From Bacteroidia bacterium (GTDB lineage: Bacteria; Bacteroidota; Bacteroidia; Bacteroidales; Azobacteroidaceae): a stretch of 8,440 bases of DNA. The stretch covers positions 1-8,440 of the forward strand of contig BNTT01000138.1 of the NCBI GenBank assembly GCA_025996815.1. The letters are read 5' to 3'. The position numbers were made by a program, and so were the translations under genes. The notes under the pieces were generated by a model. The model was not told the DNA's origin. It made no database searches and was given only the letters and a program-made list of their open reading frames with translations. Positions 1-5,545 of this stretch are shown piece after piece (the stretch's first letter is position 1; each line of letters opens with the position of its first letter).

Positions 1-138
1 TTCTAATTTTTCTTCAATGTCCAGATTGCCTGCCTCAAAGATGCAGGTGGATTGGCTGTAAAATGGTTCGCGCACTGCCAGGCTGTCTATCACAAATTGC
101 AGGATTTCGTCGTCCGACTTGCCGCTGAGTAGCGGGCG
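1..138 (-). pseudogene. aroK: Shikimate kinase, C-terminal fragment (5' end lost at a junction, 3' end outside window)
   Basis: Reading the minus strand from about 138 down to 1 gives 46 open codons beginning RPLLSGKSDDEILQF, then a segment with REPFY, and ending near DIEEKLE at the window edge. The order RPLL-GK-DDE...R-PFY is the substrate-lid region and following helix of shikimate kinase, which phosphorylates shikimate with ATP in the chorismate pathway. The P-loop, the DxD/shikimate-binding region and the GGG motif should lie upstream, that is to the right of base 138, but that DNA encodes a glycosyltransferase on the other strand. The minus frame stays open beyond 138 but no longer resembles the kinase. 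The copy is therefore 5'-truncated and cannot make a working enzyme as it stands. Identification rests on a short but ordered set of conserved residues. Whether the truncation is real or an assembly artefact cannot be decided from the sequence. Confidence 0.72.
133..138. other. Junction between two oppositely oriented truncated genes
   Basis: The six bases CGGGCG encode Arg-Ala of the glycosyltransferase motif R-A-G-K on the plus strand and also Arg-Pro of the kinase motif R-P-L-L on the minus strand. Homology to one family stops and to the other begins here, so the bases can be assigned to either parent. Such a short shared stretch fits microhomology-mediated joining or a chimeric assembly. 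Confidence 0.6.
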
Positions 139-678
139 GGCAAATTGGGCTTGGGGACGGCTTATATCGCCGGTTTCAAGTGGGCTTTGCAGCACACCTA
201 CGAGTATGTTTTCGAGATGGATGCCGATTTTTCGCACAATCCCGACGATTTGATTCGGCTCTATCAGGCGTGCACCACCGGCGGCGCAGACATTGCCATC
301 GGGTCGCGCTACGTTACGGGCGTGAATGTGGTGAACTGGCCCATTTCGCGCGTGCTGATGTCCTATTTTGCGTCCAAATATGTGCGGATTGTGTCGGGAT
401 TGGAAATTTGCGACACCACCGCCGGCTTCAAATGCTACCGCCGTAAAGTGCTGGAAACCATCGACTTGGATAAAATCAGATTCAAGGGCTACGGCTTTCA
501 AATCGAGATGAAATACACCGCCTACAAATGCGGCTTCACCCTGAAAGAGGTGCCCATCGTCTTCATCAATCGCGTGGAGGGCGTATCCAAAATGAGCGGC
601 GGCATCTTCGGCGAAGCCTTTTTCGGAGTCATCCAACTGAAATGGAGCAGCCTGTTCCGCAAATATCCGCAAGCGTGA
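133..678 (+). pseudogene. Polyprenol-phosphate mannosyltransferase-like GT2 glycosyltransferase, 5'-truncated
   Basis: The frame starting RAGKLGLGTAYIAGF at 133 and ending at TGA 676-678 gives 181 residues of a DPM1-like family 2 glycosyltransferase, which moves a sugar (usually mannose) from a nucleotide donor to a polyprenyl phosphate on the membrane. Visible family marks are R-GK-GLG-AY--GF, the metal-binding EMDADFSHNP, the GSRY segment, TTAGFKCYRR, and the late GYGFQIEMKYTAY and SKMSGG segments. The usual first 70 or so residues (the PTYNE start and DDNSPDGT nucleotide-binding motif) are absent. An in-frame TAG lies at 130-132, and upstream DNA is shikimate kinase on the other strand. 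A TTG at 145 is the only early start candidate and has no convincing ribosome site. No transmembrane tail is present, as in single-domain DPM1 types. Family assignment is firm; the gene is broken here, by rearrangement or by a contig join. From memory, related Bacteroidota also place such a gene upstream of pyrC. Confidence 0.85.
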
Positions 679-754
679 TAGTATGACACAAGAATTTGTA
701 ATAGCCCAAACGCAAATTGAAACCCGATCTTTAAGGTTACAAATTGCAACCTTA

Positions 755-934
755 GTCCCGCAGGGACGGCACTTTATTAACCGTAGGCTTCAGCCTACGG
801 CAGAGCACCCATCCTCTCCCATAGTCCCGCAGGGACGGCACTATCAAGTGTCACCCCTGCGGGGTGAAAGTCGTATGTGGCAGGCTGTCCGTAGGCTGAA
901 GCCTACGGTTAATAAAGTGCTGTCCCTGCGGGAC
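755..934. repeat. 46-bp inverted repeat pair (755-800 and 889-934)
   Basis: Bases 755-800 and the reverse complement of 889-934 agree at 45 of 46 positions, the one difference being C versus T in the GTGC(C/T)GTCCC part. Each arm is composite: the 13-base GTCCC...GGGAC palindrome, a linker reading CACTTTATTAA in the left arm, then the 20-base CCGTAGG...CCTACGG palindrome. The spacer is 88 bases and holds a direct copy of the first part of the left arm (822-842 equals 753-773, 21 bases). The layout resembles paired REP units. Confidence 0.9.
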
Positions 935-955
935 AAACTGGAACTGTGTGACATG

Positions 956-1060
956 ATATTGCTGTCCCGTAGGGACAAAATATTGGTAGAAAATGTCCAT
1001 CACCCCCACCTCCTTCGTGCCGTAGGTACGAAATATTTTGTCCCTACGGGACAGCAATAT
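956..1060. repeat. 29-bp perfect inverted repeat pair (956-984 and 1032-1060)
   Basis: The reverse complement of 1032-1060 equals 956-984 over 29 bases. Each arm carries the smaller palindrome GTCCCGTAGGGAC flanked by ATATTGCT and AAAATATT. The spacer is 47 bases. On RNA this could form a long hairpin ending 32 bases before the pyrC start codon. Confidence 0.9.
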
Positions 1061-1092
1061 AGGCAAAATATCCGATAATCATATTAACAATT

Positions 1093-2448
1093 ATGATTTG
1101 TATCAAAAACGCAACAATCATCAACGAGGGAAAAACCTGCAAGGCATCGGTGTGGATTGATGGAGAGCGCATTGTGCGGGTGCATGGTCAAGGGAGCAAG
1201 GTGGAAGACTCGCCACCCTCTACCTTCCACCTTCCACCTTCCACCCAAATAAATGCCGAGGGGCTGTTGTTGCTGCCGGGCATTATCGACGACCAGGTGC
1301 ATTTTCGCGAGCCGGGATTGACGCACAAGGGCGATATTCACAGCGAATCGCGTGCTGCTGTTGCCGGGGGCATCACTTCGTTTATGGAGATGCCCAATAC
1401 GGTGCCGCAAACCACTACTGTTGAGGCTCTTGACAACAAATTTGAGCGTGCGGCGAAAGACTCTCTGGCGAATTATTCCTTTTTTATGGGCGCGACCAAC
1501 GACAATTGGGGCGAGTTGCACAAAGCGGGTGCACGGCGGGCAACCGCCGTCAAGGTCTTTATGGGGTCGTCCACCGGCAATATGCTGGTGGATAATCCCG
1601 CTGCGTTGGAAAAATTGTTTGCCGAAACGGATATGATTATTGCCGCGCATTGCGAAAGTGAGGAGATTATCCGCGCCAATAAAGCGCACTATATCAGCCA
1701 ATTGGGTGAAAATTTGGATGTTTCTTTTCACCCGAAAATTCGCAGCAGTGAAGCCTGCTATGCCTCCTCCGCTCAGGCGGTGGCGTTGGCGGAAAAACAC
1801 TGCGCACGGCTGCATCTGTTTCATCTGTCTACCGCGAAAGAAATGGAATTTTTATCTGCTAAGCCATTAGCCGACAAGCGAATAACAAGCGAGGTGTGTG
1901 TGCATCACCTCTGGTTTTCAGACGCAGACTATGCGCGATTGGGCAATCGCATCAAGTGGAATCCGGCTATCAAGACGGCTGCCGACCGCGATGCCCTCCG
2001 GCAGGCGTTGATTGACGGCAAAATCGACATCGTTGCCACCGACCACGCGCCCCACTCGTGGGACGAAAAGCAAGGCTCGTGCCTCACAGCCGCCTCCGGC
2101 GGACCGATGGTGCAACACGCGCTCACCGTGATGCTCGAACTCTGCCGACAGGGCGTGTTTACCCGCGAATTGGTGGTCGAAAAAATGTGCCACAACCCCG
2201 CGCAGTTGTTCGGATTGCAAGACCGGGGCTACATCCGCGAGGGCTATTACGCTGATTTAGTGCTGGTTGACCCCAACCATTCGTGGACAGTTGCCGCCGA
2301 CAACCTGCTCTACAAATGCGGCTGGTCGCCCCTCGAAGGCACCACCTTCTCCCACAAGGTGGTCAAAACGTTTGTAAACGGCACGCCGGTGTATGATAAC
2401 GGCAAATTCAACGAAGAATTTCGCGGAAAAGAACTAACTCATAACTAA
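1093..2448 (+). CDS. pyrC: Dihydroorotase, Bacteroidota type
   Basis: This 451-residue protein belongs to the dihydroorotase branch of the amidohydrolase superfamily, which closes carbamoyl-aspartate to dihydroorotate in pyrimidine synthesis in the cytoplasm. Visible marks in order: [14 protein letters not shown] (residues 62-75), [10 protein letters not shown] (100-109), [13 protein letters not shown] (153-165, with Lys154 the likely carboxylated metal bridge), AAHCE (184-188, His186), FHLSTAKE (243-250, His244), ATDHAPH (315-321, Asp317), and the C-terminal GWSPLEG. The first metal position, usually His in DxHxH, is Gln68. Residues 36-52 ([17 protein letters not shown]) look inserted between the N-terminal beta domain and INAEG; their DNA is a 7-bp tandem repeat. 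The last residues, LTHN, are encoded by a different 7-bp repeat. The ATG at 1093 starts the expected [10 protein letters not shown] strand. The next gene begins 16 bp downstream, suggesting co-transcription. Confidence 0.95.
   Translation: MICIKNATIINEGKTCKASVWIDGERIVRVHGQGSKVEDSPPSTFHLPPSTQINAEGLLLLPGIIDDQVHFREPGLTHKGDIHSESRAAVAGGITSFMEMPNTVPQTTTVEALDNKFERAAKDSLANYSFFMGATNDNWGELHKAGARRATAVKVFMGSSTGNMLVDNPAALEKLFAETDMIIAAHCESEEIIRANKAHYISQLGENLDVSFHPKIRSSEACYASSAQAVALAEKHCARLHLFHLSTAKEMEFLSAKPLADKRITSEVCVHHLWFSDADYARLGNRIKWNPAIKTAADRDALRQALIDGKIDIVATDHAPHSWDEKQGSCLTAASGGPMVQHALTVMLELCRQGVFTRELVVEKMCHNPAQLFGLQDRGYIREGYYADLVLVDPNHSWTVAADNLLYKCGWSPLEGTTFSHKVVKTFVNGTPVYDNGKFNEEFRGKELTHN
1198..1246. 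repeat. Heptamer tandem repeat with inverted arm inside pyrC
   Basis: ACCTTCC is repeated three times at 1222-1242, followed by ACC. Just upstream, AAGGTGGAAG (1198-1207) is the exact reverse complement of CTTCCACCTT (1224-1233). The tract is in frame because three units make 21 bases; one unit more or less would shift the reading frame of pyrC. Confidence 0.85.
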
Positions 2449-2463
2449 TAACTCATAACTAAC
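2436..2463. repeat. Heptamer repeat (AACTCAT/AACTAAT), 4 units, across the pyrC stop codon
   Basis: Four consecutive 7-base units, AACTCAT, AACTAAT, AACTCAT and AACTAAC, cover the last codons of pyrC (Thr-His-Asn), its TAA stop at 2446-2448 and almost all of the 16-base gap to the next gene. The same heptamer, in reverse orientation, lies at 7357-7384. Confidence 0.85.
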
Positions 2464-2464
2464 G

Positions 2465-3043
2465 ATGATACAGATAGAAGACAAAATCGTGAGTTTGGAC
2501 GTTCTCGAGCAGTTTTTTTGCTGCGACCTCGCCGCCTGCAAGGGCTGCTGCTGCGTTGAGGGCGATGCGGGCGCGCCCGTGGCGATGGACGAAATCGCGC
2601 AATTGGAGGCTGTGGTGCCCATCGTGTGGGACAGGCTTTCGGACAAGGCGAAAAAAGTGATTGACGAATACGGACCCGTGTATGTGGATGCCGACGGCGA
2701 ATTTGTGACGTCCATCGTGGATGGAAAGGATTGCGTGTTCACCTGCTACGATGCCGACGGCACCTGCCTCTGCGCCATCGAGCAGGCTTTTCGTGCCGGC
2801 GAAACGGATTTTTCAAAACCCGTTTCGTGCCATCTATATCCCATTCGCCTCAAAAAATACGACACCTTCACGGCAGTCAACTACCACAAATGGTTTCTTT
2901 GCGAAGCCGCCGCCCCGTGCGGCAAAAAGCACGGCATCAAGGTCTATCAGTTTCTAAAAGAGCCACTTATCCGCAAATTTGGGGAAGAGTGGTACGACAA
3001 TTTGTGCGTGGTTGCCGAAGAATGGGAAAAAACTGAAAAATAA
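2465..3043 (+). CDS. DUF3109 family cysteine-rich protein
   Basis: The 192-residue product has 14 cysteines in an ordered pattern: CC-x4-C-x2-CCC at residues 19-30, then C-x3-C-x6-C-x-C at 90-103, Cys122 in SCHLYPIR, Cys146 in KWFLCEAA, and Cys152 and Cys181. This matches the DUF3109 family of Bacteroidota, which I recognise by FxCCDLAACKGCCCVEGDAGAP near the start and the HLYPIR segment. The cysteine spacing recalls the YkgJ-like zinc- or iron-chelating proteins, so a bound metal or Fe-S centre is a fair inference, but no biochemical role is known to me. There is no signal peptide or membrane segment; it should be cytoplasmic. It starts 16 bp after pyrC with no terminator between, so the two probably share an mRNA. 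No clear terminator follows; an unrelated promoter begins 10 bases after its stop. Confidence 0.88.
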   Translation: MIQIEDKIVSLDVLEQFFCCDLAACKGCCCVEGDAGAPVAMDEIAQLEAVVPIVWDRLSDKAKKVIDEYGPVYVDADGEFVTSIVDGKDCVFTCYDADGTCLCAIEQAFRAGETDFSKPVSCHLYPIRLKKYDTFTAVNYHKWFLCEAAAPCGKKHGIKVYQFLKEPLIRKFGEEWYDNLCVVAEEWEKTEK

Positions 3044-3053
3044 TTAAAAATAT

Positions 3054-3084
3054 TTTGTCAATTCAAAAATAGTTGCTACCTTTG
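3054..3084 (+). promoter_or_regulatory. Bacteroidota promoter for a structured RNA
   Basis: TTTG at 3054-3057, a 19-base spacer, then TACCTTTG at 3077-3084 match the Bacteroidota primary sigma consensus TTTG-N19-TAnnTTTG exactly. Transcription should begin around 3088-3092. No start codon with a usable frame follows closely, and the next downstream element is foldable RNA. Confidence 0.85.
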
Positions 3085-3089
3085 TCGCG

Positions 3090-3278
3090 ATTTCAAACGC
3101 AAGTTTGGAAGGACATATTGGAAAAGGCGTTTTGCTATTATTTAAGGCTTCTGAAACCTGAGAAATTTCAAAAGTATGGCTTGAGTAAGAGTAAGCGTCC
3201 GCAGAAATGCGGGCTTACTTATTTGTCATACATGTAATTCTCAGGACATCAGAAGCGGATATTTAAGTCCGCTTTTTT
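3090..3278 (+). ncRNA. Candidate structured non-coding RNA of about 190 nt (or structured leader)
   Basis: Between a consensus promoter and a terminator lies sequence with strong pairing and no ORF. A 5' hairpin can form from AAACGC and GCGTTT (near 3097 and 3127). A long rod follows: 3147-3154 pairs with 3249-3256 (GCTTCTGA/TCAGAAGC), 3157-3164 with 3238-3245 (CCTGAGAA/TTCTCAGG), 3174-3180 with 3225-3231 (GTATGGC/GTCATAC, one G-U), 3190-3196 with 3213-3219 (AGTAAGC/GCTTACT), and 3199-3203 with 3208-3212 (CCGCA/TGCGG) closing a GAAA tetraloop. Internal loops separate the helices. Length, rod shape and stand-alone position recall 6S RNA or the Bacteroidales-1 RNA class, but I cannot confirm membership from memory. 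The alternative is a long regulatory leader for the downstream surface-protein gene, which begins 85 bases after the terminator. Structure is seen; the class is inferred. Confidence 0.65.
3253..3278 (+). terminator. Rho-independent terminator of the structured RNA
   Basis: AAGCGGA (3253-3259) pairs with TCCGCTT (3268-3274) around an 8-base loop and runs into a stretch of six T (3273-3278). Its 5' arm shares AAGC with the closing helix of the upstream rod (3249-3256), so the two cannot both be fully formed. Confidence 0.8.
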
Positions 3279-3362
3279 CATGCCCAAAATTTGAAAAATT
3301 AATTTATAAATAATAATTCATAATTTAGAAGTTGCGCCCGACACGAATTTAGGGAATTTTTT

Positions 3363-5423
3363 ATGCGAAAATTTAATATTTCGTTTTTAGTGGCTTTATG
3401 CTTTTGTGCCTTCACAAACAAAGCAATGGCGTGGTCAGGGAGTGGAACACAGTTCGACCCTTGGGAAATTTCAGACGGGAGTAGTGCCGGCAACAGTGTT
3501 ACGGCATACAGAGATGGGGCCACGCTGTACATAAACGGCAGCGGAAACATGGCTGATTTTTGGAACTCTACCGAAGGCGAAGCACCCTGGTATTCCGAAC
3601 GCACTGTAATTGAGACCGTTACCATACAGGAAGGTGTAACCAACATTGGGAATCGGGCGTTTCACGATTGCAGCAACCTGCGAGCAAACGACCTGCAACC
3701 ATTCACAATTCCAAGTTCTGTTAAAATAATCGGCAGACAGGCATTTTATGACTGTACAAGTAGAGATTTTACGGAAATAAAAATTCCTGCTACTGTTAAT
3801 ACAATAGAAGCAGAGGCATTCTGGAATTGTATAAATTTGAAAAACCTTACAATAGACGATGGATACAATGACTTGTCGTTTATTTGTTACCGCGATGCCA
3901 GTTATGCTTATCACTACGATTGGTTTAAAAATTGCTCTATTGAAACGTTGCATTTGGGACGAAACTATACCTATGAAACAACTCTACCATTTGCCAGCAT
4001 TCAAACACTACTGACATTAAATGTTAAAAATACAGTTTCTACAATTATTCGTAATTCGTTTGCTAATTGTACAAATTTAAAAACAGTTACTTTTGAGGAT
4101 GGAACTAATACTTTGACTTTGAACACTGATTATAGTAGAAATGCGTCGCCCTTTATAAACAGCCCGATAGAAACCTTGAACATTAGCAGACCGCTGATTA
4201 TCAGCGATACACGTGTTCAGCCTTTTGCAGGAAAAACGACCATAAAAACAGTAACTATCAACAGAGTTTCTTCTAGCGATGGTATTTTGAATGCAGGTCT
4301 ATTTCAGAATTGTACGGGTTTAACTTCGGTAACGCTTCCTACTTCGGCTAATATCACAGCCATTGGAGAAAGTGCTTTTGCGGGCTGTACCGCTTTGCCT
4401 GCGATAGATATTCCAAAGACAGTTACATCTATCGGCAATTCTGCTTTTTCTGATTGTCAATCCTTACCGTCTATAACAATTCTAAGTTCGGTTACAACTA
4501 TCGGCACGAGTGCTTTTGCTAATTGTAATCTCTTAAAAACGGTAACTTTTGAGGATGGAACTAATACTTTGACTTTGTACACTTATGATTATAGTCGTGA
4601 TGTGTCGCCCTTTATAAACAGTCCGATAGAAACCTTGGACATTAGCAGACCGCTTGTTCTCAGCGATACACGTTATCAGCCTTTTGCAAACAAAACGACC
4701 ATAAAAGCGGTAACTATTGGCAGTCAGGTTACCTCTATTGGGCAGAATTTATTTAACGGTTGCACCGGTTTAACGTCTGTAACCAATAAAGCCACAACCC
4801 CGCAGAGCATAAACGCCAATGTTTTCGGAGGTGTAAATATCAGCCTTGTTTCTCTTGACATACCGGCTTCGGCGAAAGATGCTTACGCTGTTGCCAATGT
4901 GTGGAAAGATTTCGGCATATTTGCAGACTATGTAGCATTCACGAAAGAAGAGTTTATAGCGGAAATTGCAGCCTTGCAAACGGAAAAAGCCGATTTGGAA
5001 TCTCAAAATGCAGCTTTGCAAACAGAAAAAGATGATTTGGAATCTCAAAATACAGCCTTGCAAACAGAAAAAGTTGATTTGGAATCTCAAAATGCAGCCT
5101 TGCAGGTGGAGATTGCCGACTTGCAAGCGCAACTAATCGAATGTGGTGAAAGCAACGGGACATCCACTCGCAGTGTTAGTGAATCCTTACTGAGTATTTC
5201 CCCCAATCCCACAAAAGGTGAAATCATCATCAAATCGGAACAGCCGATAGAAAAAGCCGAAATCTTTGATATTTCCGGGCGCACCGTAGAGACGTGGCGC
5301 GCCGCGTCTCTACAATGGGGTAATTCGCAATCAATCAATATTTCACATTTGCCCAAAGGCGTATATCTTGTGAAAATAGTTGTTGACGGTCGAAGCGTTG
5401 TGAAGAAGATAATCAAGGAATAA
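3363..5423 (+). CDS. Secreted BspA-like leucine-rich-repeat protein with coiled coil and T9SS sorting domain
   Basis: This 686-residue protein begins with a signal peptide (MRKFNISFLVALCFCAFTNK..., likely cut after AMA at residue 23). Residues about 24-80 resemble the cap of BspA-like proteins (LYINGSGNMADF, APWY). Then come leucine-rich repeats of the BspA/LRR_5 type, with recurring V-T-IG--AF--C units up to about residue 515. Residues about 527-583 are a heptad-rich coiled coil of four 14-residue repeats (AALQTEKADLESQN). The end (606-686) is a type A T9SS sorting domain: SPNPTKGE, EIFDISGRTV, INISHLPKGVYLVKI, then a basic tail. It is therefore expected to cross the outer membrane by type IX secretion and be anchored on the surface or released; BspA proteins are linked to adhesion, though the ligand here is unknown. 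The gene is AT-richer than its neighbours. No strong TAnnTTTG box lies right before the ATG, so it may depend on readthrough from the 3077 promoter. Confidence 0.93.
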   Translation: MRKFNISFLVALCFCAFTNKAMAWSGSGTQFDPWEISDGSSAGNSVTAYRDGATLYINGSGNMADFWNSTEGEAPWYSERTVIETVTIQEGVTNIGNRAFHDCSNLRANDLQPFTIPSSVKIIGRQAFYDCTSRDFTEIKIPATVNTIEAEAFWNCINLKNLTIDDGYNDLSFICYRDASYAYHYDWFKNCSIETLHLGRNYTYETTLPFASIQTLLTLNVKNTVSTIIRNSFANCTNLKTVTFEDGTNTLTLNTDYSRNASPFINSPIETLNISRPLIISDTRVQPFAGKTTIKTVTINRVSSSDGILNAGLFQNCTGLTSVTLPTSANITAIGESAFAGCTALPAIDIPKTVTSIGNSAFSDCQSLPSITILSSVTTIGTSAFANCNLLKTVTFEDGTNTLTLYTYDYSRDVSPFINSPIETLDISRPLVLSDTRYQPFANKTTIKAVTIGSQVTSIGQNLFNGCTGLTSVTNKATTPQSINANVFGGVNISLVSLDIPASAKDAYAVANVWKDFGIFADYVAFTKEEFIAEIAALQTEKADLESQNAALQTEKDDLESQNTALQTEKVDLESQNAALQVEIADLQAQLIECGESNGTSTRSVSESLLSISPNPTKGEIIIKSEQPIEKAEIFDISGRTVETWRAASLQWGNSQSINISHLPKGVYLVKIVVDGRSVVKKIIKE
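4059..4717 (+). repeat. Internal duplication of about 200 bp in the LRR gene (4059-4258 and 4515-4717)
   Basis: The two stretches are closely similar and in frame, coding for a 67- and a 68-residue unit that both read TVTFEDGTNTLTL ... SPFINSPIETL ... ISRP ... QPF--KTTIK-VTI. The second has one extra codon (YTYDYSR against NTDYSR). Most differences are scattered base changes, so the duplication is older than a recent slip but recent compared with the other repeats in the protein. Confidence 0.9.
4968..5135 (+). repeat. Four tandem 42-bp repeats coding the coiled coil
   Basis: Units at 4968-5009, 5010-5051, 5052-5093 and 5094-5135 encode AALQTEKADLESQN, AALQTEKDDLESQN, TALQTEKVDLESQN and AALQVEIADLQAQL. 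The first three differ by only a few bases; the fourth has drifted. Forty-two bases equal two heptads, so copy-number change would keep both reading frame and coiled-coil register. Confidence 0.92.
5286..5313. repeat. 28-bp palindrome inside the T9SS sorting-domain coding region
   Basis: GTAGAGACG at the left end and CGTCTCTAC at the right end frame a GGCGCGCC core. The whole 28 bases are self-complementary except one T/G pair, which still pairs as G-U in RNA. It encodes residues of the segment VETWRAASLQW, which interrupts the usual short loop between the GRTV strand and the INISHLPKG strand of the sorting domain. I recognise similar GTAGAGACG...CGTCTCTAC palindromes as dispersed intergenic repeats in Bacteroidota. 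Confidence 0.85.
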
Positions 5424-5445
5424 GCGGATTATCGAACAAATTGTG

Positions 5446-5485
5446 AACTCCCGCCTGAGATTTTGAAATTTCGGACGGGAGTTTT
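5446..5485 (+). terminator. Terminator after the LRR gene
   Basis: AACTCCCG (5446-5453) pairs with CGGGAGTT (5476-5483) and is followed by a short T run. It lies 23 bases after the LRR stop codon and just before the promoter of the hydrolase, separating the two transcripts. Confidence 0.75.
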
Positions 5486-5490
5486 GGCGT

Positions 5491-5521
5491 TTTGCCGTTT
5501 CAGAGAAAAGAAGTACCTTTG
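5491..5521 (+). promoter_or_regulatory. Promoter of the alpha/beta hydrolase gene
   Basis: TTTG at 5491-5494, a 19-base spacer and TACCTTTG at 5514-5521 match the Bacteroidota consensus. It lies 24 bases before the ATG at 5546 and so excludes the upstream in-frame start at 5492, which would fall inside the promoter. Confidence 0.85.
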
Positions 5522-5545
5522 CGGATACTTTTAAAAAATAAATTT

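Larger units (their letters stand above)
679..1092. repeat. Gene-free stretch filled with nested palindromic (REP-like) repeats
   Basis: These 414 bases between the glycosyltransferase stop and the pyrC start hold several copies of two short palindromes: a 13-base one of the type GTCCCGCAGGGAC (755-767, 824-836, inverted at 922-934; variant GTCCCGTAGGGAC at 963-975 and inverted at 1039-1051) and a 20-base one, CCGTAGGCTTCAGCCTACGG (781-800, inverted at 889-908). CACCCCTGCGGGGTG at 852-866 is a third, related hairpin. The units are arranged into two larger inverted repeats listed separately. Long open frames on both strands here are by-products of the repeats and match no protein family. I see no clear promoter; pyrC transcription may begin in or before this block. 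Confidence 0.85.

Noticed and set aside
753..1060. Possible CRISPR array
   Set aside because: The repeats are palindromic, differ in size and orientation, and are not separated by spacers of regular length; no cas gene is present.
683..1078. 131-codon plus-strand reading frame across the repeat block, and a 71-codon one on the minus strand (851-1066)
   Set aside because: Their sequence simply translates the palindromes (repeated VPQG, NRRLQPT-type strings), on both strands alike, with no family similarity. They are treated as repeat by-products.
1084..1824. 246-codon minus-strand reading frame opposite pyrC
   Set aside because: It is the complement of well-conserved dihydroorotase coding sequence and shows no motif of its own.
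3090..3278. Known metabolite riboswitch or tRNA
   Set aside because: No tRNA cloverleaf and no riboswitch core that I know could be found; the downstream gene is a surface protein rather than a metabolic enzyme.
5492..5545. Upstream start that would add 18 residues to the hydrolase
   Set aside because: It lies inside the consensus promoter, and the added residues would hide an otherwise typical signal peptide.
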